A stretch of 49,751 nt of DNA from Azospirillum sp. (lineage in GTDB: Bacteria > Pseudomonadota > Alphaproteobacteria > Azospirillales > Azospirillaceae). Where the stretch lies: assembly GCA_027486405.1 (NCBI GenBank), contig JAIXPD010000081.1, positions 1 to 49,751 of the forward strand, written 5' to 3'. The notes beneath the pieces were generated by a model, which saw nothing but the letters and a program-made list of their open reading frames with translations, ran no database searches and was not told where the DNA came from. A program made the translations under genes and the position numbers. Positions 25,002-33,707 of the stretch are shown here, in pieces (positions within the stretch are counted from its first letter, which is position 1; each line of letters begins with the position of its first letter).

Positions 25002-25315
25002 GCCGATCCCCTGCCGTGTCCGGTTGCTTGTGGTCTTGATCGTCGTCCGGCGCGTCGTCGGCCCGGCGGGCCAGAGCGCCGCAGTTTTCACAGTGAAATC
25101 TGCAAATTCCTATCTGATGAATAGAATGTGTTGCATTTGAAGCAATGAGTGCAAGCTCATTTTTGTCGTGGCAAGCGGACAATCATGGTAGGGATATTGC
25201 ATCGATTTTCCGGGTGGATTGCGTCGTTTTGACGTTTTGCGCGCTGGAATTGCATTGGCCCCCCGGGTTCCCCGCTGCTAGGATGCGGCGTCGCCGTTTT
25301 GTGAGGTTTGCCCCC
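25002..25315. promoter_or_regulatory. Divergent promoter region with three TTGCAT motifs
   Basis: 314 bases between the second receptor gene and the MocR gene, AT-rich from about 25085 to 25260. It holds three copies of TTGCAT in the same orientation (25131 to 25136, 25197 to 25202, 25250 to 25255) and the palindrome at 25086 to 25098. MocR regulators usually bind direct repeats in such divergent regions. No reliable -10/-35 pair was seen. Confidence 0.6.
25086..25098. promoter_or_regulatory. Perfect palindrome, candidate operator
   Basis: TTTCAC-A-GTGAAA is a perfect 6-1-6 inverted repeat about 85 bases upstream of the receptor start at 25001. Its position would suit a repressor acting on the receptor, ligase and permease genes. 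The binding protein is unknown. Confidence 0.4.
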
Positions 25316-26854
25316 ATGCTGTTGAAGCCGGACCATCGCCAGACCCCGCCGGACGCCCCGGATGGGGCGCTGGACGCGCCGTGGGTGCCGGTTCTGGGGC
25401 GGACGGACGGCCCGCTCTATCTGGCGCTCGCCGCCGCCATCGAAACGGCCATCGCCACCGGGGAATTGCCGCCGGGATTCCGCTTGCCGCCGCAACGCTG
25501 GTTGGCGGGGGCGCTGGGCATCACCGCCGGCACGGTCAACCGAGGCTACGCCATCGCCCGCGAACGCGGCCTCGTCACCGGCGAGGTCGGGCGCGGAACC
25601 TTTGTGCGCGAGGTTGAGGGCAAGGGCGGGCGGGTGCCGGAGGGGAGGGGCGTCCCCACGCTTCTCCCCAGCCTTCCGCCCCGGTTGACCGTGGCGGTGC
25701 CCTTGGTCGCCGTCGCCGTCCCGGTGGAACCGCCGCCTCCGGCCCGGTTGGCGGCGCGCATGGTCGATCTCAGTTGCTTCCGCCAGCCCGTGCCCGGTCT
25801 GGACGGAATGCTCGCCCCGGTCTTCGCCGAGGCGGCGGCGCGGGTGGCGCGCCTGCCGATGCACCGTTACCCGCCGGTCGCGGGCCATCGTCCGCACCGC
25901 GAGGCTGCGGCGCGCTGGCTGCGGCGCTTCGGCCTGGAGATTCCAGCGGATCGGGTGATGGTGACGACCGGCGCGCAGCACGCGACCTTTTTGGCGTTGA
26001 AGGCGTTGACCAACCCCGGCGACGCCGTGTTGACCGAGGCCATCACCTATTCCGGCGTCAAGACGATGGCGGAACTGCTGGGCCTGCGGTTGATCGGCGT
26101 GCCGATGGACGGCGACGGGCTGGATCCCGGCGCGTTGGAGCGGCTGGCCCGTGAGACGCGCGCCCGGCTGCTCTTCACGCAGCCCTCGCTGCACAACCCG
26201 ACGACGGCGCGTCTGCCGATGGAGCGGCGGCAGGCGGTCGCGGCGGCGGCCCGCGCCTTCGACCTGACGGTCATCGAGGACGACACCGCCGCCGCCGCGC
26301 TGGAGGAGCGTCCGGCCCCCATCGCCGCGTTGGCCCCGGAGCGCGTGATTTTCATCGCCAGCCCGGCCAAATGCATCAGCCCGGCGCTGCGGGTCGGCGT
26401 GCTGGCGGCGGACCCCGACCTGCTGGAGCGGATCGAGGACACGGCCCATCTGACCGACCTCGCCATGCCGCCCTTCGCCGGGGAAGTCCTGTCGGTGATG
26501 GTGGAGGATGGAACCGCCGAGCGTGTCATCGCCGCCTACCGCGCGGTGATGGCCGACCGCTACGCCATCGCGCAGACGGCCTTGCGCGGCCTTCCCTTCA
26601 GCGGCCACCCCGCCGCCTTTCACCTGTGGCTGACCCTGCCGGAGAGTTGGACCGCCCGCGATTTCGCGGGCGCGGCGCGGGAGGACGGCGTTCTGGTGGT
26701 TCCCGCCGACAATTTCGCCGTGGGCGACGCGATTCCCCGCGCGGTGCGCGTGTCGGTGAACGGCAACGCCACGGCGGAGGAACTGCGCCACAGCCTGGAC
26801 AATCTGGCGCATCTGTCGGGCGCGCGCCGCCGCCGCTTGTTCACCGTGGTGTGA
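25316..26854 (+). CDS. MocR-type regulator: winged helix fused to PLP-dependent aminotransferase domain
   Basis: 512 residues. An N-terminal GntR-type winged helix (about 20 to 100) reads LYLALAAAIETAIATGELPPG, then LAGALGITAGTVNRGYAIARERG. After a Pro/Val-rich linker (about 105 to 145) comes a fold-type I aminotransferase domain with TTGAQHATFLALKAL, QPSLHNPTT, VIEDDTAAA and the likely PLP Lys at 352 in ASPAKCISPALRVG. In most family members that site reads more like SFSK. Such proteins sense PLP adducts or amino compounds and often control the divergent gene, here the solute-binding protein. The ATG at 25316 follows GAGG. Its 3' end overlaps the convergent thioesterase gene by 14 bases. Confidence 0.9.
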   Translation: MLLKPDHRQTPPDAPDGALDAPWVPVLGRTDGPLYLALAAAIETAIATGELPPGFRLPPQRWLAGALGITAGTVNRGYAIARERGLVTGEVGRGTFVREVEGKGGRVPEGRGVPTLLPSLPPRLTVAVPLVAVAVPVEPPPPARLAARMVDLSCFRQPVPGLDGMLAPVFAEAAARVARLPMHRYPPVAGHRPHREAAARWLRRFGLEIPADRVMVTTGAQHATFLALKALTNPGDAVLTEAITYSGVKTMAELLGLRLIGVPMDGDGLDPGALERLARETRARLLFTQPSLHNPTTARLPMERRQAVAAAARAFDLTVIEDDTAAAALEERPAPIAALAPERVIFIASPAKCISPALRVGVLAADPDLLERIEDTAHLTDLAMPPFAGEVLSVMVEDGTAERVIAAYRAVMADRYAIAQTALRGLPFSGHPAAFHLWLTLPESWTARDFAGAAREDGVLVVPADNFAVGDAIPRAVRVSVNGNATAEELRHSLDNLAHLSGARRRRLFTVV

Positions 26855-27288
26855 GCGCGGTTTCGCCGCGCGGCGTGGCGAAGCGGCGGAAGCTGCCGAC
26901 CGCCGTGGCCAGCAACCGCCCATCCCCGTCGCGCAGGCTGGCCGAGGTGGACAGCACCCGACCGCCGCCGCCTTCGACCCGACCCAGCGCGGTCAGCCGC
27001 CCTGTGGTGGCCGATGCGATGAAGTTGCAGGTCAGGGAGATGGTCACGGTGGGCTGGGGTTGCGTCGCGTCCGTCCGGTGTCCGGCGGCCAGCCCGCTGG
27101 CGGTGTCGAGCAGGGCCATCACCACCCCGCCATGGACGACGCCGGTGCGATTCAGATGCTGCGGTTCGAAGATCGAGAACCAACTCGCACAGCCCGGCCT
27201 CCCAGCGCAGGACCCGCCAACCCAGGAAGGATTGAAAGGGCGTCACCGTCAGCCCGGCGTTGTCGGTGGCGTCGTGGTCGCGGCTCAT
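26841..27288 (-). pseudogene. PaaI-type hotdog thioesterase with a single-base frameshift
   Basis: The ATG at 27288 overlaps the ligase stop (ATGA) and gives MSRDHDATDNAGLTVTPFQ, FLGWRVLRWEAGLCELVLDL. The natural continuation EPQHLNRTGVVHGGVVMALL, the hotdog thioesterase catalytic segment, lies in another frame. Removing one base at about 27168 (an extra C between ctt and gaa on the minus strand) restores a protein of about 148 residues ending in the usual RLLATAVGSFRRF strand. PaaI-type thioesterases hydrolyse stalled acyl-CoA intermediates. A shortened product from an internal GTG or ATG near 27125 would lack the first strand and helix. The frameshift is either a true mutation or a sequencing error. 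Confidence 0.75.
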
Positions 27289-28862
27289 GGCGCGCCGTCC
27301 CCGGCGAGGCCCAACCGATCCAGCGCCCACGCCTTCAGGGCTGAGGTCTGGATTTTCCCGGTTCCGGCGGTGGTCGGCAGGCTGTCCAGCGTGAAGAGAT
27401 GCGCCGGGCGTTTGTAGCCGCTCAGACGCGGGAGCAGAAACGCGTCCAGCGCCGCCGCGTCGAGGGGGGATCGCACGACGATGAAGGCGGCCCCGACCTC
27501 GCCGTCGGTCGGGTGGGGCAGGCCGATCACCTTGACCTCGGCCACCGCCGGGTGCTGGGCGATGGCGTGCTCGACCTCGGCGGTGGAGACGTTGAAGCCC
27601 TTGTGTTTGTAGCCGTCCTTCAGGCGGCCCAGAAAGATCAGGTTGCCGTCGGGGTCCAGCCGCCCCCGGTCGCCGGTGCGGAACCAGCCGTCGGCGGCGA
27701 AGGCGGCGCGGGTTTCCTCCGGCTTGTCGAAATAGCCGGGCGTGACGCAATAGCCGCGCGCCTGGATCTCGCCCTCCGCCTCATCGCCCAGGGGATGGCC
27801 GGTGTCCGGGTCGCCGATGCGGATCTCCACGCCGGGCAGGGGACGGCCCTGAACCCGCAACCGTTCCTCCAGCGTGGCGTGATGCCAGGTGCGGACGGCG
27901 ACGCCGCCGGTTTCGGTCATGCCGTAGCTGTTGACCAACTCCCGCACGCCAAGGCGGCTGATGACCGTCTCAAGCTCCGCCGGGTCGCGGGTGACGGTGC
28001 CGCCAAAGCGCAGGGAATGGCGCGTGTGGGCGAAATCCGGGTGCTCCAGCAACGCCTTGACCATGGCGGGGACCAGCAGAATGCCGGTGACGCGCTCCTC
28101 CACCAGAAGCGACAGGCAGCGGCTGGCGTCGAAGCGTTCCTCCAGAAGGATGGTGCCGCCCCGTGTCCACAGGGTGAGGATCCCGTTGACCATCGCCATG
28201 ATGCCGAACAGCGGCACGCCCAGATATTGCCGGTCCTCCGGCCCGACGCCCATCCGCACCGCGCCGTCGAACGCCTTGCGGCACAGCGCGTGGGTCAACA
28301 GGATTCCCTTGGGCAACGCCGTGGTGCCGGAGCTGTAGGCCAGCGCGCAGGGCGCCGTGGGATCGGTCGCGCGCGGGGCGGGCGGCAGGGGCTGGTCCGG
28401 TGGGCGCGACCAGTCGAGCGCGTCGGCATGCTCCGGCCCCGGCGGGTCGAGCGCGATGAGGTGGCGCAGATCGGGGAAGGGACCGCCCGCCGCCACATCG
28501 GCCAGGAAATCGCGAAAGGCCCCGGCCCCCGGAACGATCAGCGCCTGGGCGCGGGATTGCCGGATCTGATAGGCGGCCTCCGCACGGGCCAGCCGGGTGT
28601 TCAGCACCACGGCGACCAGCCCGCTTTGCGCCGCCCCCAGCCAGAACCACAGGAACTCCGGGCGGTTGGGCAACCACAGCGCCACATGGGCGCCGGGGGG
28701 CAGGTCCAGCGTGGCGAGCCGGTCGGCGGCGGCGTTCACCTCGGCGTGGACCTGCGCGTAGGTCCAGCGGCGGCCCTGGAAAACCAGGGCTTCCCGCTCC
28801 GCGAAGCGCTCGGCGATCCGGTCGAGGGATTGGCCGTAGGTCTTGCCGACAAAGTCGTTCAT
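27285..28862 (-). CDS. AMP-dependent acyl-CoA synthetase/ligase
   Basis: 525 residues of the ANL superfamily: phosphate loop LAYSSGTTALPKGILLTH at about 175 to 190, A5 motif NSYGMTETGG, hinge region GWFRTGDRGRLDPDGNLIFLGRLKDGYKHKGFNVS, and the C-terminal catalytic Lys in GTGKIQTSALK. It activates a carboxylate to a CoA thioester. It differs clearly from the ligase at 21590, so the cluster can activate two acids or one acid at two stages. Its start overlaps the flavoprotein stop by four bases, and its stop overlaps the thioesterase start. Confidence 0.92.
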   Translation of the reverse strand: MNDFVGKTYGQSLDRIAERFAEREALVFQGRRWTYAQVHAEVNAAADRLATLDLPPGAHVALWLPNRPEFLWFWLGAAQSGLVAVVLNTRLARAEAAYQIRQSRAQALIVPGAGAFRDFLADVAAGGPFPDLRHLIALDPPGPEHADALDWSRPPDQPLPPAPRATDPTAPCALAYSSGTTALPKGILLTHALCRKAFDGAVRMGVGPEDRQYLGVPLFGIMAMVNGILTLWTRGGTILLEERFDASRCLSLLVEERVTGILLVPAMVKALLEHPDFAHTRHSLRFGGTVTRDPAELETVISRLGVRELVNSYGMTETGGVAVRTWHHATLEERLRVQGRPLPGVEIRIGDPDTGHPLGDEAEGEIQARGYCVTPGYFDKPEETRAAFAADGWFRTGDRGRLDPDGNLIFLGRLKDGYKHKGFNVSTAEVEHAIAQHPAVAEVKVIGLPHPTDGEVGAAFIVVRSPLDAAALDAFLLPRLSGYKRPAHLFTLDSLPTTAGTGKIQTSALKAWALDRLGLAGDGAP

Positions 28863-30448
28863 GCCGCCTCCAACGGGGCGAGGGCGGCGGCCTCCCGCCC
28901 GGCGATCCGCCCGCCGACCAGGCTTTCCACCAGATTGCCGCCGCTGAGATAAAGATGGCCGAAGACGCTGCCCAACTCCCCGGCGGCGAACAGCCGGGGG
29001 ATCGGCTCGCCAAAGGGCGTCAGCACGCGCTGGCGCGGGTCGTGGACCGGCCCGCCCTGGGTGTTGATGACGATGGGCCAGGCTTCGGCGTGGTAATAGG
29101 GCGGGGTGTCGATGGGCAGCAGGCTGTCGGGGCGGCGGCCATGGTCGGGGTCGTGGCCCGCCTGGCAGGCGGCGTTCCAGCGGTCCAGGCTGTCGGTCAG
29201 CGTGGCTTCCGGGATCCCGGTTTGCGCGGCCAATTCGGCGAGGCTGTCGGCGCGCCGCAGGATGCCCAGCTCGACCTCGCGCCGGTTGTCGGCGCTCCAG
29301 ACATGGACTGGCGCGCGCCCGTTGGCGATGGAGCGCCCGATGGGGTAGAGCCGCCGTCCGTTCTCGTCGAAAATCAGATGGGCGGGGATGCGGGGGAAGC
29401 TCTGGGTCTTGGGATCAAAGGCGTCGAGCGGGCGGATGCCGGTGTCGCCGGGGTAGGGCGGGTATTCGTCCATGAAGCGCCGCCCGGTCTGGTCCAGCAG
29501 GATCCAGGCGACCCGCGCGGGTTCCTTTTTCGCCCCGGCGGGCAGGCCCAGGGCCGACAGATGGGCCGCCGGGCCGGGGGTCCACATCGGCAACGCCTTG
29601 AGATAGAAGGCATAGGGATAGTCCGGGTCGCTGTGCCGCAGGCCGTAGGGGCCGTGATAGTGCCACATGTGCCAGAGTGCCGCCCCGACATCCTGGGCCA
29701 TGGCGATTCCGTCGCCGCTGTTGCCGAGGAAGGACCCGGCCAGCACGGGGGTCGCCTGGAAATGGTCGCGCTTCAGCGTCTCCCCCGCCTCGAACCCGCC
29801 GCAGGCCAGAACGACGCCGCGCCGGGCGCGGATGCGGACGGTTCGGCCTGCGATCTCGGCGATCACGCCGGTGATCGCGCGGTCTTCTCCGGTCAACAGG
29901 CCCCCGGTCAGCAGGCGGCGAACCGGCGCGCCGGTGAGGACGCGAACGCCCCGGCGCCGCGCGGTTTGCTCCAACACATGGAACAGCCGTCCGCCGTCGG
30001 TCAAGGCGGAGGCGGCGTGCGGCGGGCGCTCCAGCCCCGGAACGGCGGTGATGGCGGCGTAGCCCAGCGCCTCGAAACCGGGCAGCGGGTAGTTGCCGGG
30101 CGAGGGCGTCACGGTGACGGTCGCCCCCAACGGTTCGGCGAGGTCCCGCAGCCATTCCGGCGCGGCGACCATGCCGTCGGCCAGCACCTCCAGATGCGCG
30201 CGCGGGGTGCGACCGGCGCAGGTCGCCTCCAGATAGGACAGGGCGGCCTCGCGGTCGAAGGCGACGCGCAGGCCGCCCGCCGACACGATGGTCAGGCCGC
30301 CGGGATCGGGCATCTTCTCCAGAACCAGAACCTCGGCTCCGCCCTCCCGCGCGGCGATGGCGGCGGCGGCACCCGCCCCGCCGAAGCCGACGACGATGAC
30401 GTCGGTCTCCTCGTCCCACCCCTTCTCGTCCAGCCCCGTCGTCGTCAT
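28859..30448 (-). CDS. FAD-dependent flavoprotein of the fumarate reductase/3-ketosteroid dehydrogenase type
   Basis: 529 residues. The FAD motif VIVVGFGGAGAAAAIAAREGG (G21 to G26) is followed by EKMPDPGGLTIVSAGG. GVVLACGGFEAGE and the C-terminal flavin-binding end LYLSGGNLVESLVGGRIAGREAA match the flavocytochrome c/KstD family. Such enzymes reduce or introduce a double bond next to a carbonyl or carboxylate. In an operon with a carboxyltransferase and ligase, it may act on an alicyclic or unsaturated acid. The ATG at 30448 overlaps the carboxyltransferase stop by four bases. Confidence 0.88.
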   Translation of the reverse strand: MTTTGLDEKGWDEETDVIVVGFGGAGAAAAIAAREGGAEVLVLEKMPDPGGLTIVSAGGLRVAFDREAALSYLEATCAGRTPRAHLEVLADGMVAAPEWLRDLAEPLGATVTVTPSPGNYPLPGFEALGYAAITAVPGLERPPHAASALTDGGRLFHVLEQTARRRGVRVLTGAPVRRLLTGGLLTGEDRAITGVIAEIAGRTVRIRARRGVVLACGGFEAGETLKRDHFQATPVLAGSFLGNSGDGIAMAQDVGAALWHMWHYHGPYGLRHSDPDYPYAFYLKALPMWTPGPAAHLSALGLPAGAKKEPARVAWILLDQTGRRFMDEYPPYPGDTGIRPLDAFDPKTQSFPRIPAHLIFDENGRRLYPIGRSIANGRAPVHVWSADNRREVELGILRRADSLAELAAQTGIPEATLTDSLDRWNAACQAGHDPDHGRRPDSLLPIDTPPYYHAEAWPIVINTQGGPVHDPRQRVLTPFGEPIPRLFAAGELGSVFGHLYLSGGNLVESLVGGRIAGREAAALAPLEAA

Positions 30449-31983
30449 GGGTCGATCCGGTGCTTGAAGCCGGGGCTTTGCCGGGCCTGCGCGCGGGCCA
30501 GAACCCCGGCGATGACGCCGCGCGTCTCGTGCGGGGCGATGATGTCGTCGATCAGCCCCATCTCGGCGGCGCGGTAGGCGCTGGACTCCTCCTCGGCCTG
30601 CTGGAGCAGTTCGGCGCGCAGCGCGGCGGGGTCGGGGGAGGCGGCGATGCGCTTGCCGTGGATGATCTCCACCCCCGCCGCCGGTCCCATGACGTTGAAG
30701 CGGGCGGCGGGCCAAGCGACCAGCGCGTCCGGCTCCATCGTCTTGCCGCCCAGCGCCAGATAGGCCAGCCCGATCGCCTTGCGCAGAGCCACGGTGACGA
30801 TGGGAACGCTGGCGGCGATCAGGGTGTTGAGCAGCCGCCCGGCCAGCGACACCATGCGCTGATTCTCGATGTCGGGGCCGACGATGAAGCCGGGGCAATC
30901 CGACAGGAAAACCAGCGGGATGTGGAAGGCGTCGCAGATCGCGATGAACTTCCGGGCCTTGATCGCCGCGCGGTCGTTCAGCGCCCCGGCGAGAACCAGC
31001 GGGTTGCTGGCCAGCACGCCCACCACCCGGCCTTCGATCCGCGTCCAGGCGGTGATGAGGTTGTCGGCGTAGCCCGGACGGTATTGGAAATAGGAACCGC
31101 CATCGACCAGCAGCCCGAGCAGCGCGTGCATGTCGTAGCCGCGCCGGTGGTTGTCGGGAACCAGGGCGGTCAGCTTGGCCCGTCCTTCGGCGCTGTCCGC
31201 CGCCGCCGCGACCGGGGCGACCAGCGGGGGAAGATCCCAGGCGCTGGACGGGAAATAGGACAGGAAGGCGCGGATGGCGTCGAGGCAATCGGCGTCGCTG
31301 TCCCCGGCATGGTCGGCTTGGCCGGTCTGTTCAACCGATTTGACCGCGCCGCCGATCTCGTCCGCCGTCACTTCGCGCCCGATGCCGACCTTCACGATGA
31401 GCGGGCCGGACATGCCGAGCACGCCTTGGCCCTTGGCGATGGTGACGAAATCCGATTGCGCGGCGGTGAAGGACGGCCCGCCGAAGCAGGCCCCGAGGAT
31501 CGCCGCCACCTGCGGGATTTTGCCGGACAGGGCGAAATGTTCGCGGAAGCGGTTGCCGATTCCGGCGGCCACCGCGCCGCTCGCCTCTTGAAAGCGCGCC
31601 GCCCCGGCTTCGCTGAGCGCGATGAAGGGCTTGCGGTGTTCCAAGGCCAGGCTGCGGACGCGCGAGACCTTGGCGTCGCCGACCCGCCCGCGCGTGCCGG
31701 CCAGGACCGTCGCGTCCTCCGACGTCACATAGACGACGCGGCCCTCCACCGTGCCCCAACCGGCCACCACCCCGTCGGCGGGGGTGCGGTCGGTGAAATC
31801 GGGGTGCTGGCTGCGGGCGAGGGCGCCAAGTTCCTGAAAGGATCCCGGGTCGAGCAGCCGGTCGATCCGTTCCCGGGCGGTCAGCTTGCCGCGCGCGTGG
31901 TGGCGGGCGATGGCCGCCTCGCCCCCCATGGCGCGGGCCGCCGCCCGTTTGGTCTCAAGCTCCTCGATGGTCCGCTGGTCCAT
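30445..31983 (-). CDS. Acyl-CoA carboxylase, carboxyltransferase (beta) subunit
   Basis: 512 residues from the ATG at 31983 (MDQRTIEELETKRAAARAMG). The N-half shows HHARGKLTARERIDRLLDPG and ACFGGPSFTAAQSDFV. The C-half shows NNPLV-like ASNPLVLAGALNDRAAIKARKF and FLSDCPGFIVGPDIENQRMV. This is the biotin-dependent carboxyltransferase that moves CO2 from carboxybiotin to an acyl-CoA, of the propionyl-, methylcrotonyl- or geranyl-CoA carboxylase group. The biotin carboxylase and carrier are encoded divergently at 32135 and 33481. An in-frame ATG at 32007 is an alternative start. Confidence 0.92.
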   Translation of the reverse strand: MDQRTIEELETKRAAARAMGGEAAIARHHARGKLTARERIDRLLDPGSFQELGALARSQHPDFTDRTPADGVVAGWGTVEGRVVYVTSEDATVLAGTRGRVGDAKVSRVRSLALEHRKPFIALSEAGAARFQEASGAVAAGIGNRFREHFALSGKIPQVAAILGACFGGPSFTAAQSDFVTIAKGQGVLGMSGPLIVKVGIGREVTADEIGGAVKSVEQTGQADHAGDSDADCLDAIRAFLSYFPSSAWDLPPLVAPVAAAADSAEGRAKLTALVPDNHRRGYDMHALLGLLVDGGSYFQYRPGYADNLITAWTRIEGRVVGVLASNPLVLAGALNDRAAIKARKFIAICDAFHIPLVFLSDCPGFIVGPDIENQRMVSLAGRLLNTLIAASVPIVTVALRKAIGLAYLALGGKTMEPDALVAWPAARFNVMGPAAGVEIIHGKRIAASPDPAALRAELLQQAEEESSAYRAAEMGLIDDIIAPHETRGVIAGVLARAQARQSPGFKHRIDP

Positions 31984-32014
31984 GGTGACGTCCGTTCGAT
32001 CCCGCATCAATCGA

Positions 32015-32039
32015 TCCAATTTGCGTTTCACAAATTGGA
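32015..32039. promoter_or_regulatory. Long inverted repeat, candidate operator between the carboxylase subunit genes
   Basis: Perfect 9-bp arms TCCAATTTG and CAAATTGGA are separated by seven bases. It lies 32 bases upstream of the carboxyltransferase start (31983) and 96 bases upstream of the biotin carboxylase start (32135), the right place to control both operons. The architecture suits a dimeric repressor, such as those of the TetR family often found with acyl-CoA genes. No such regulator gene is in the window. Confidence 0.55.
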
Positions 32040-32088
32040 GTGTCAATCTCTACTTCGCCGGTTGATTTTCAAAAAACCTCGTGCCTTA

Positions 32089-32100
32089 ATGCAATTGCAT
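32089..32100. promoter_or_regulatory. Perfect 12-bp palindrome ATGCAATTGCAT
   Basis: A perfect palindrome 34 bases upstream of the biotin carboxylase start. It contains TTGCAT on both strands, the same hexamer that recurs in the other two divergent regions of the cluster (7593, and three times between 25131 and 25255). Confidence 0.45.
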
Positions 32101-32134
32101 CATTCATTCGTCCTTGCGAAGGGTTGTTCAGGGC

Positions 32135-33484
32135 ATGGTCCACAAGGTCGTCGTCGCCAACCGCCGGGCCGCCGCCGCGCGCGTCATCCGGGCGCTGCGG
32201 GGGCTGGGCATCCGGTCGGTGGCGCTTTATTCCGACGCTGACGCCGACGCCCCCTATCTGGCCGAGGCCGACGAGGCGGTGCGCGTCGGTCCGGCTCCCG
32301 CCGCCGCCAGCTATCTGAACCGCGACGCGGTGATCGAGGCGGCGCGGTCGGTCGGGGCGGACGCCGTGCATCCCGGCTATGGCTTCCTGGCCGAGGATCC
32401 GGCCTTCGCCGAGCGGGTGGAACTGGAGATCGGGCGCTTCATCGGCCCGTCGCCCTCCTGGATCGCTCGGATGGGGCACAAGCCGCGCGCCCGCGCCTTG
32501 ATGGCCCGTCACGGCCTCGCCGTCGGCGGCGGCAGCGAGCCGTTGGGCGACGACGACGCGGCGCTGTTCCTGGAGGCCGAGCGTGTCGGCTACCCGCTGA
32601 TCGTCAAGCCCGCGTTGGGCGGCGGCGGCATCGGCATGGTGGTGGTGCGGCACGCGGGCGAGTTGGCCGCCGCCGCCCGGCGCGCGCGCTCCACCGTGCG
32701 CCGCGCCTTCGGCAACGACGCCATCTATCTGGAACGGCTGGTCGAGCGCCCGCGCCACATCGAGCTTCAGATCGTCGCCGACCGCCATGGCACCGTCCGC
32801 ACCCTGTTCGAGCGCGATTGTTCGCTGCAACGCCGCCACCAGAAGCTGATCGAGGAGGGACCGGCCCCGGCCATCGACCGCGCCGCGCTTGATGCGCTGA
32901 CGGGGCGGGTCGCGGCGGTGCTGGCCGACATCGGTTACGACAGCATCGGCACGGTGGAAACCCTGCTCGACGCCGATGGGAATTTCCGTTTCATCGAGAT
33001 GAACACCCGCCTTCAGGTCGAGCATGGCGTGACCGAGGCGATCACCGGCGTCGACCTTGTCGCGACGCAGATCCGCATCGCCGCCGGGGAGCGGTTGGCC
33101 GACCTGCTGCCCACAACCATTGCCGCGACCGGCCACGCCATCGAGGCCCGCGTCTGCGCCGAGGATCCCGACCGCTTTCTGCCCTCCACCGGCGTGCTGG
33201 AGGTGTTCCGCCCGCCCGCCGGGCCGGGCGTTCGGATCGAGACGGGTTTCGCCGAGGGCAACGCGGTCACGCCCCATTACGACAGCCTGCTCGCCAAGGT
33301 GATCGCCCATGGCGACACGCGGGCGCAGGCCATCGCCCGGTTGGACGCGGCCTTGGCCGGTTTCGCGGTGGCGGGCGTTCACAGCAACATTCCGGCGCTG
33401 CGCCGGGCGCTGGCCTCGCCAGCCTTTCAAGCGGGCCGGGTCCACACGGGCCTTCTGGCCGAAATCGGAGAGCATCAGGCATGA
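32135..33484 (+). CDS. Acyl-CoA carboxylase, biotin carboxylase (alpha) subunit
   Basis: 449 residues with the biotin carboxylase layout: N-terminal VVVANRRAAAARVIRAL, the ATP-grasp with K159 and the Gly-rich loop LGGGGIGM (161 to 168), ERDCSLQRRHQKLIEEGPAP, FIEMNTRLQVEHGVTE and the C-terminal HAIEARVCAEDP. It lacks a fused biotinyl domain; the carrier is the next gene, overlapping by four bases. The ATG at 32135 was chosen because a GTG seven codons upstream precedes the conserved start. With the carboxyltransferase and the carrier it completes a three-part carboxylase. Confidence 0.92.
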   Translation: MVHKVVVANRRAAAARVIRALRGLGIRSVALYSDADADAPYLAEADEAVRVGPAPAAASYLNRDAVIEAARSVGADAVHPGYGFLAEDPAFAERVELEIGRFIGPSPSWIARMGHKPRARALMARHGLAVGGGSEPLGDDDAALFLEAERVGYPLIVKPALGGGGIGMVVVRHAGELAAAARRARSTVRRAFGNDAIYLERLVERPRHIELQIVADRHGTVRTLFERDCSLQRRHQKLIEEGPAPAIDRAALDALTGRVAAVLADIGYDSIGTVETLLDADGNFRFIEMNTRLQVEHGVTEAITGVDLVATQIRIAAGERLADLLPTTIAATGHAIEARVCAEDPDRFLPSTGVLEVFRPPAGPGVRIETGFAEGNAVTPHYDSLLAKVIAHGDTRAQAIARLDAALAGFAVAGVHSNIPALRRALASPAFQAGRVHTGLLAEIGEHQA

Positions 33485-33702
33485 GCCGCATCGACATTCC
33501 GTCCGCCGTCGCTGGGACCGTCTGGCAGATCACCGCCGACGCGGGCGCTCAGGTCGGCGCCGGGGACATTCTGATGATCCTGGAATCCATGAAGCTGGAG
33601 ATCGAGGTTTCGGCCCCGCAGGCTGGCACGCTGCGTCTGGCGGTGGCGGAGGGGCAGGTCGTGTCGGTCGGCGACATCCTCGCCACGCTGGATCCGGCGT
33701 AA
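33481..33702 (+). CDS. Biotin/lipoyl-domain carrier protein
   Basis: 73 residues, a single biotinyl domain with the target motif ESMKLEI; K38 is the biotinylated Lys. The usual motif is AMKM, so Met-Lys-Leu is a common variant. Its start overlaps the biotin carboxylase stop (ATGA), and it would carry carboxybiotin between the two catalytic subunits. Confidence 0.92.
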   Translation: MSRIDIPSAVAGTVWQITADAGAQVGAGDILMILESMKLEIEVSAPQAGTLRLAVAEGQVVSVGDILATLDPA

Positions 33703-33707
33703 GCGTC

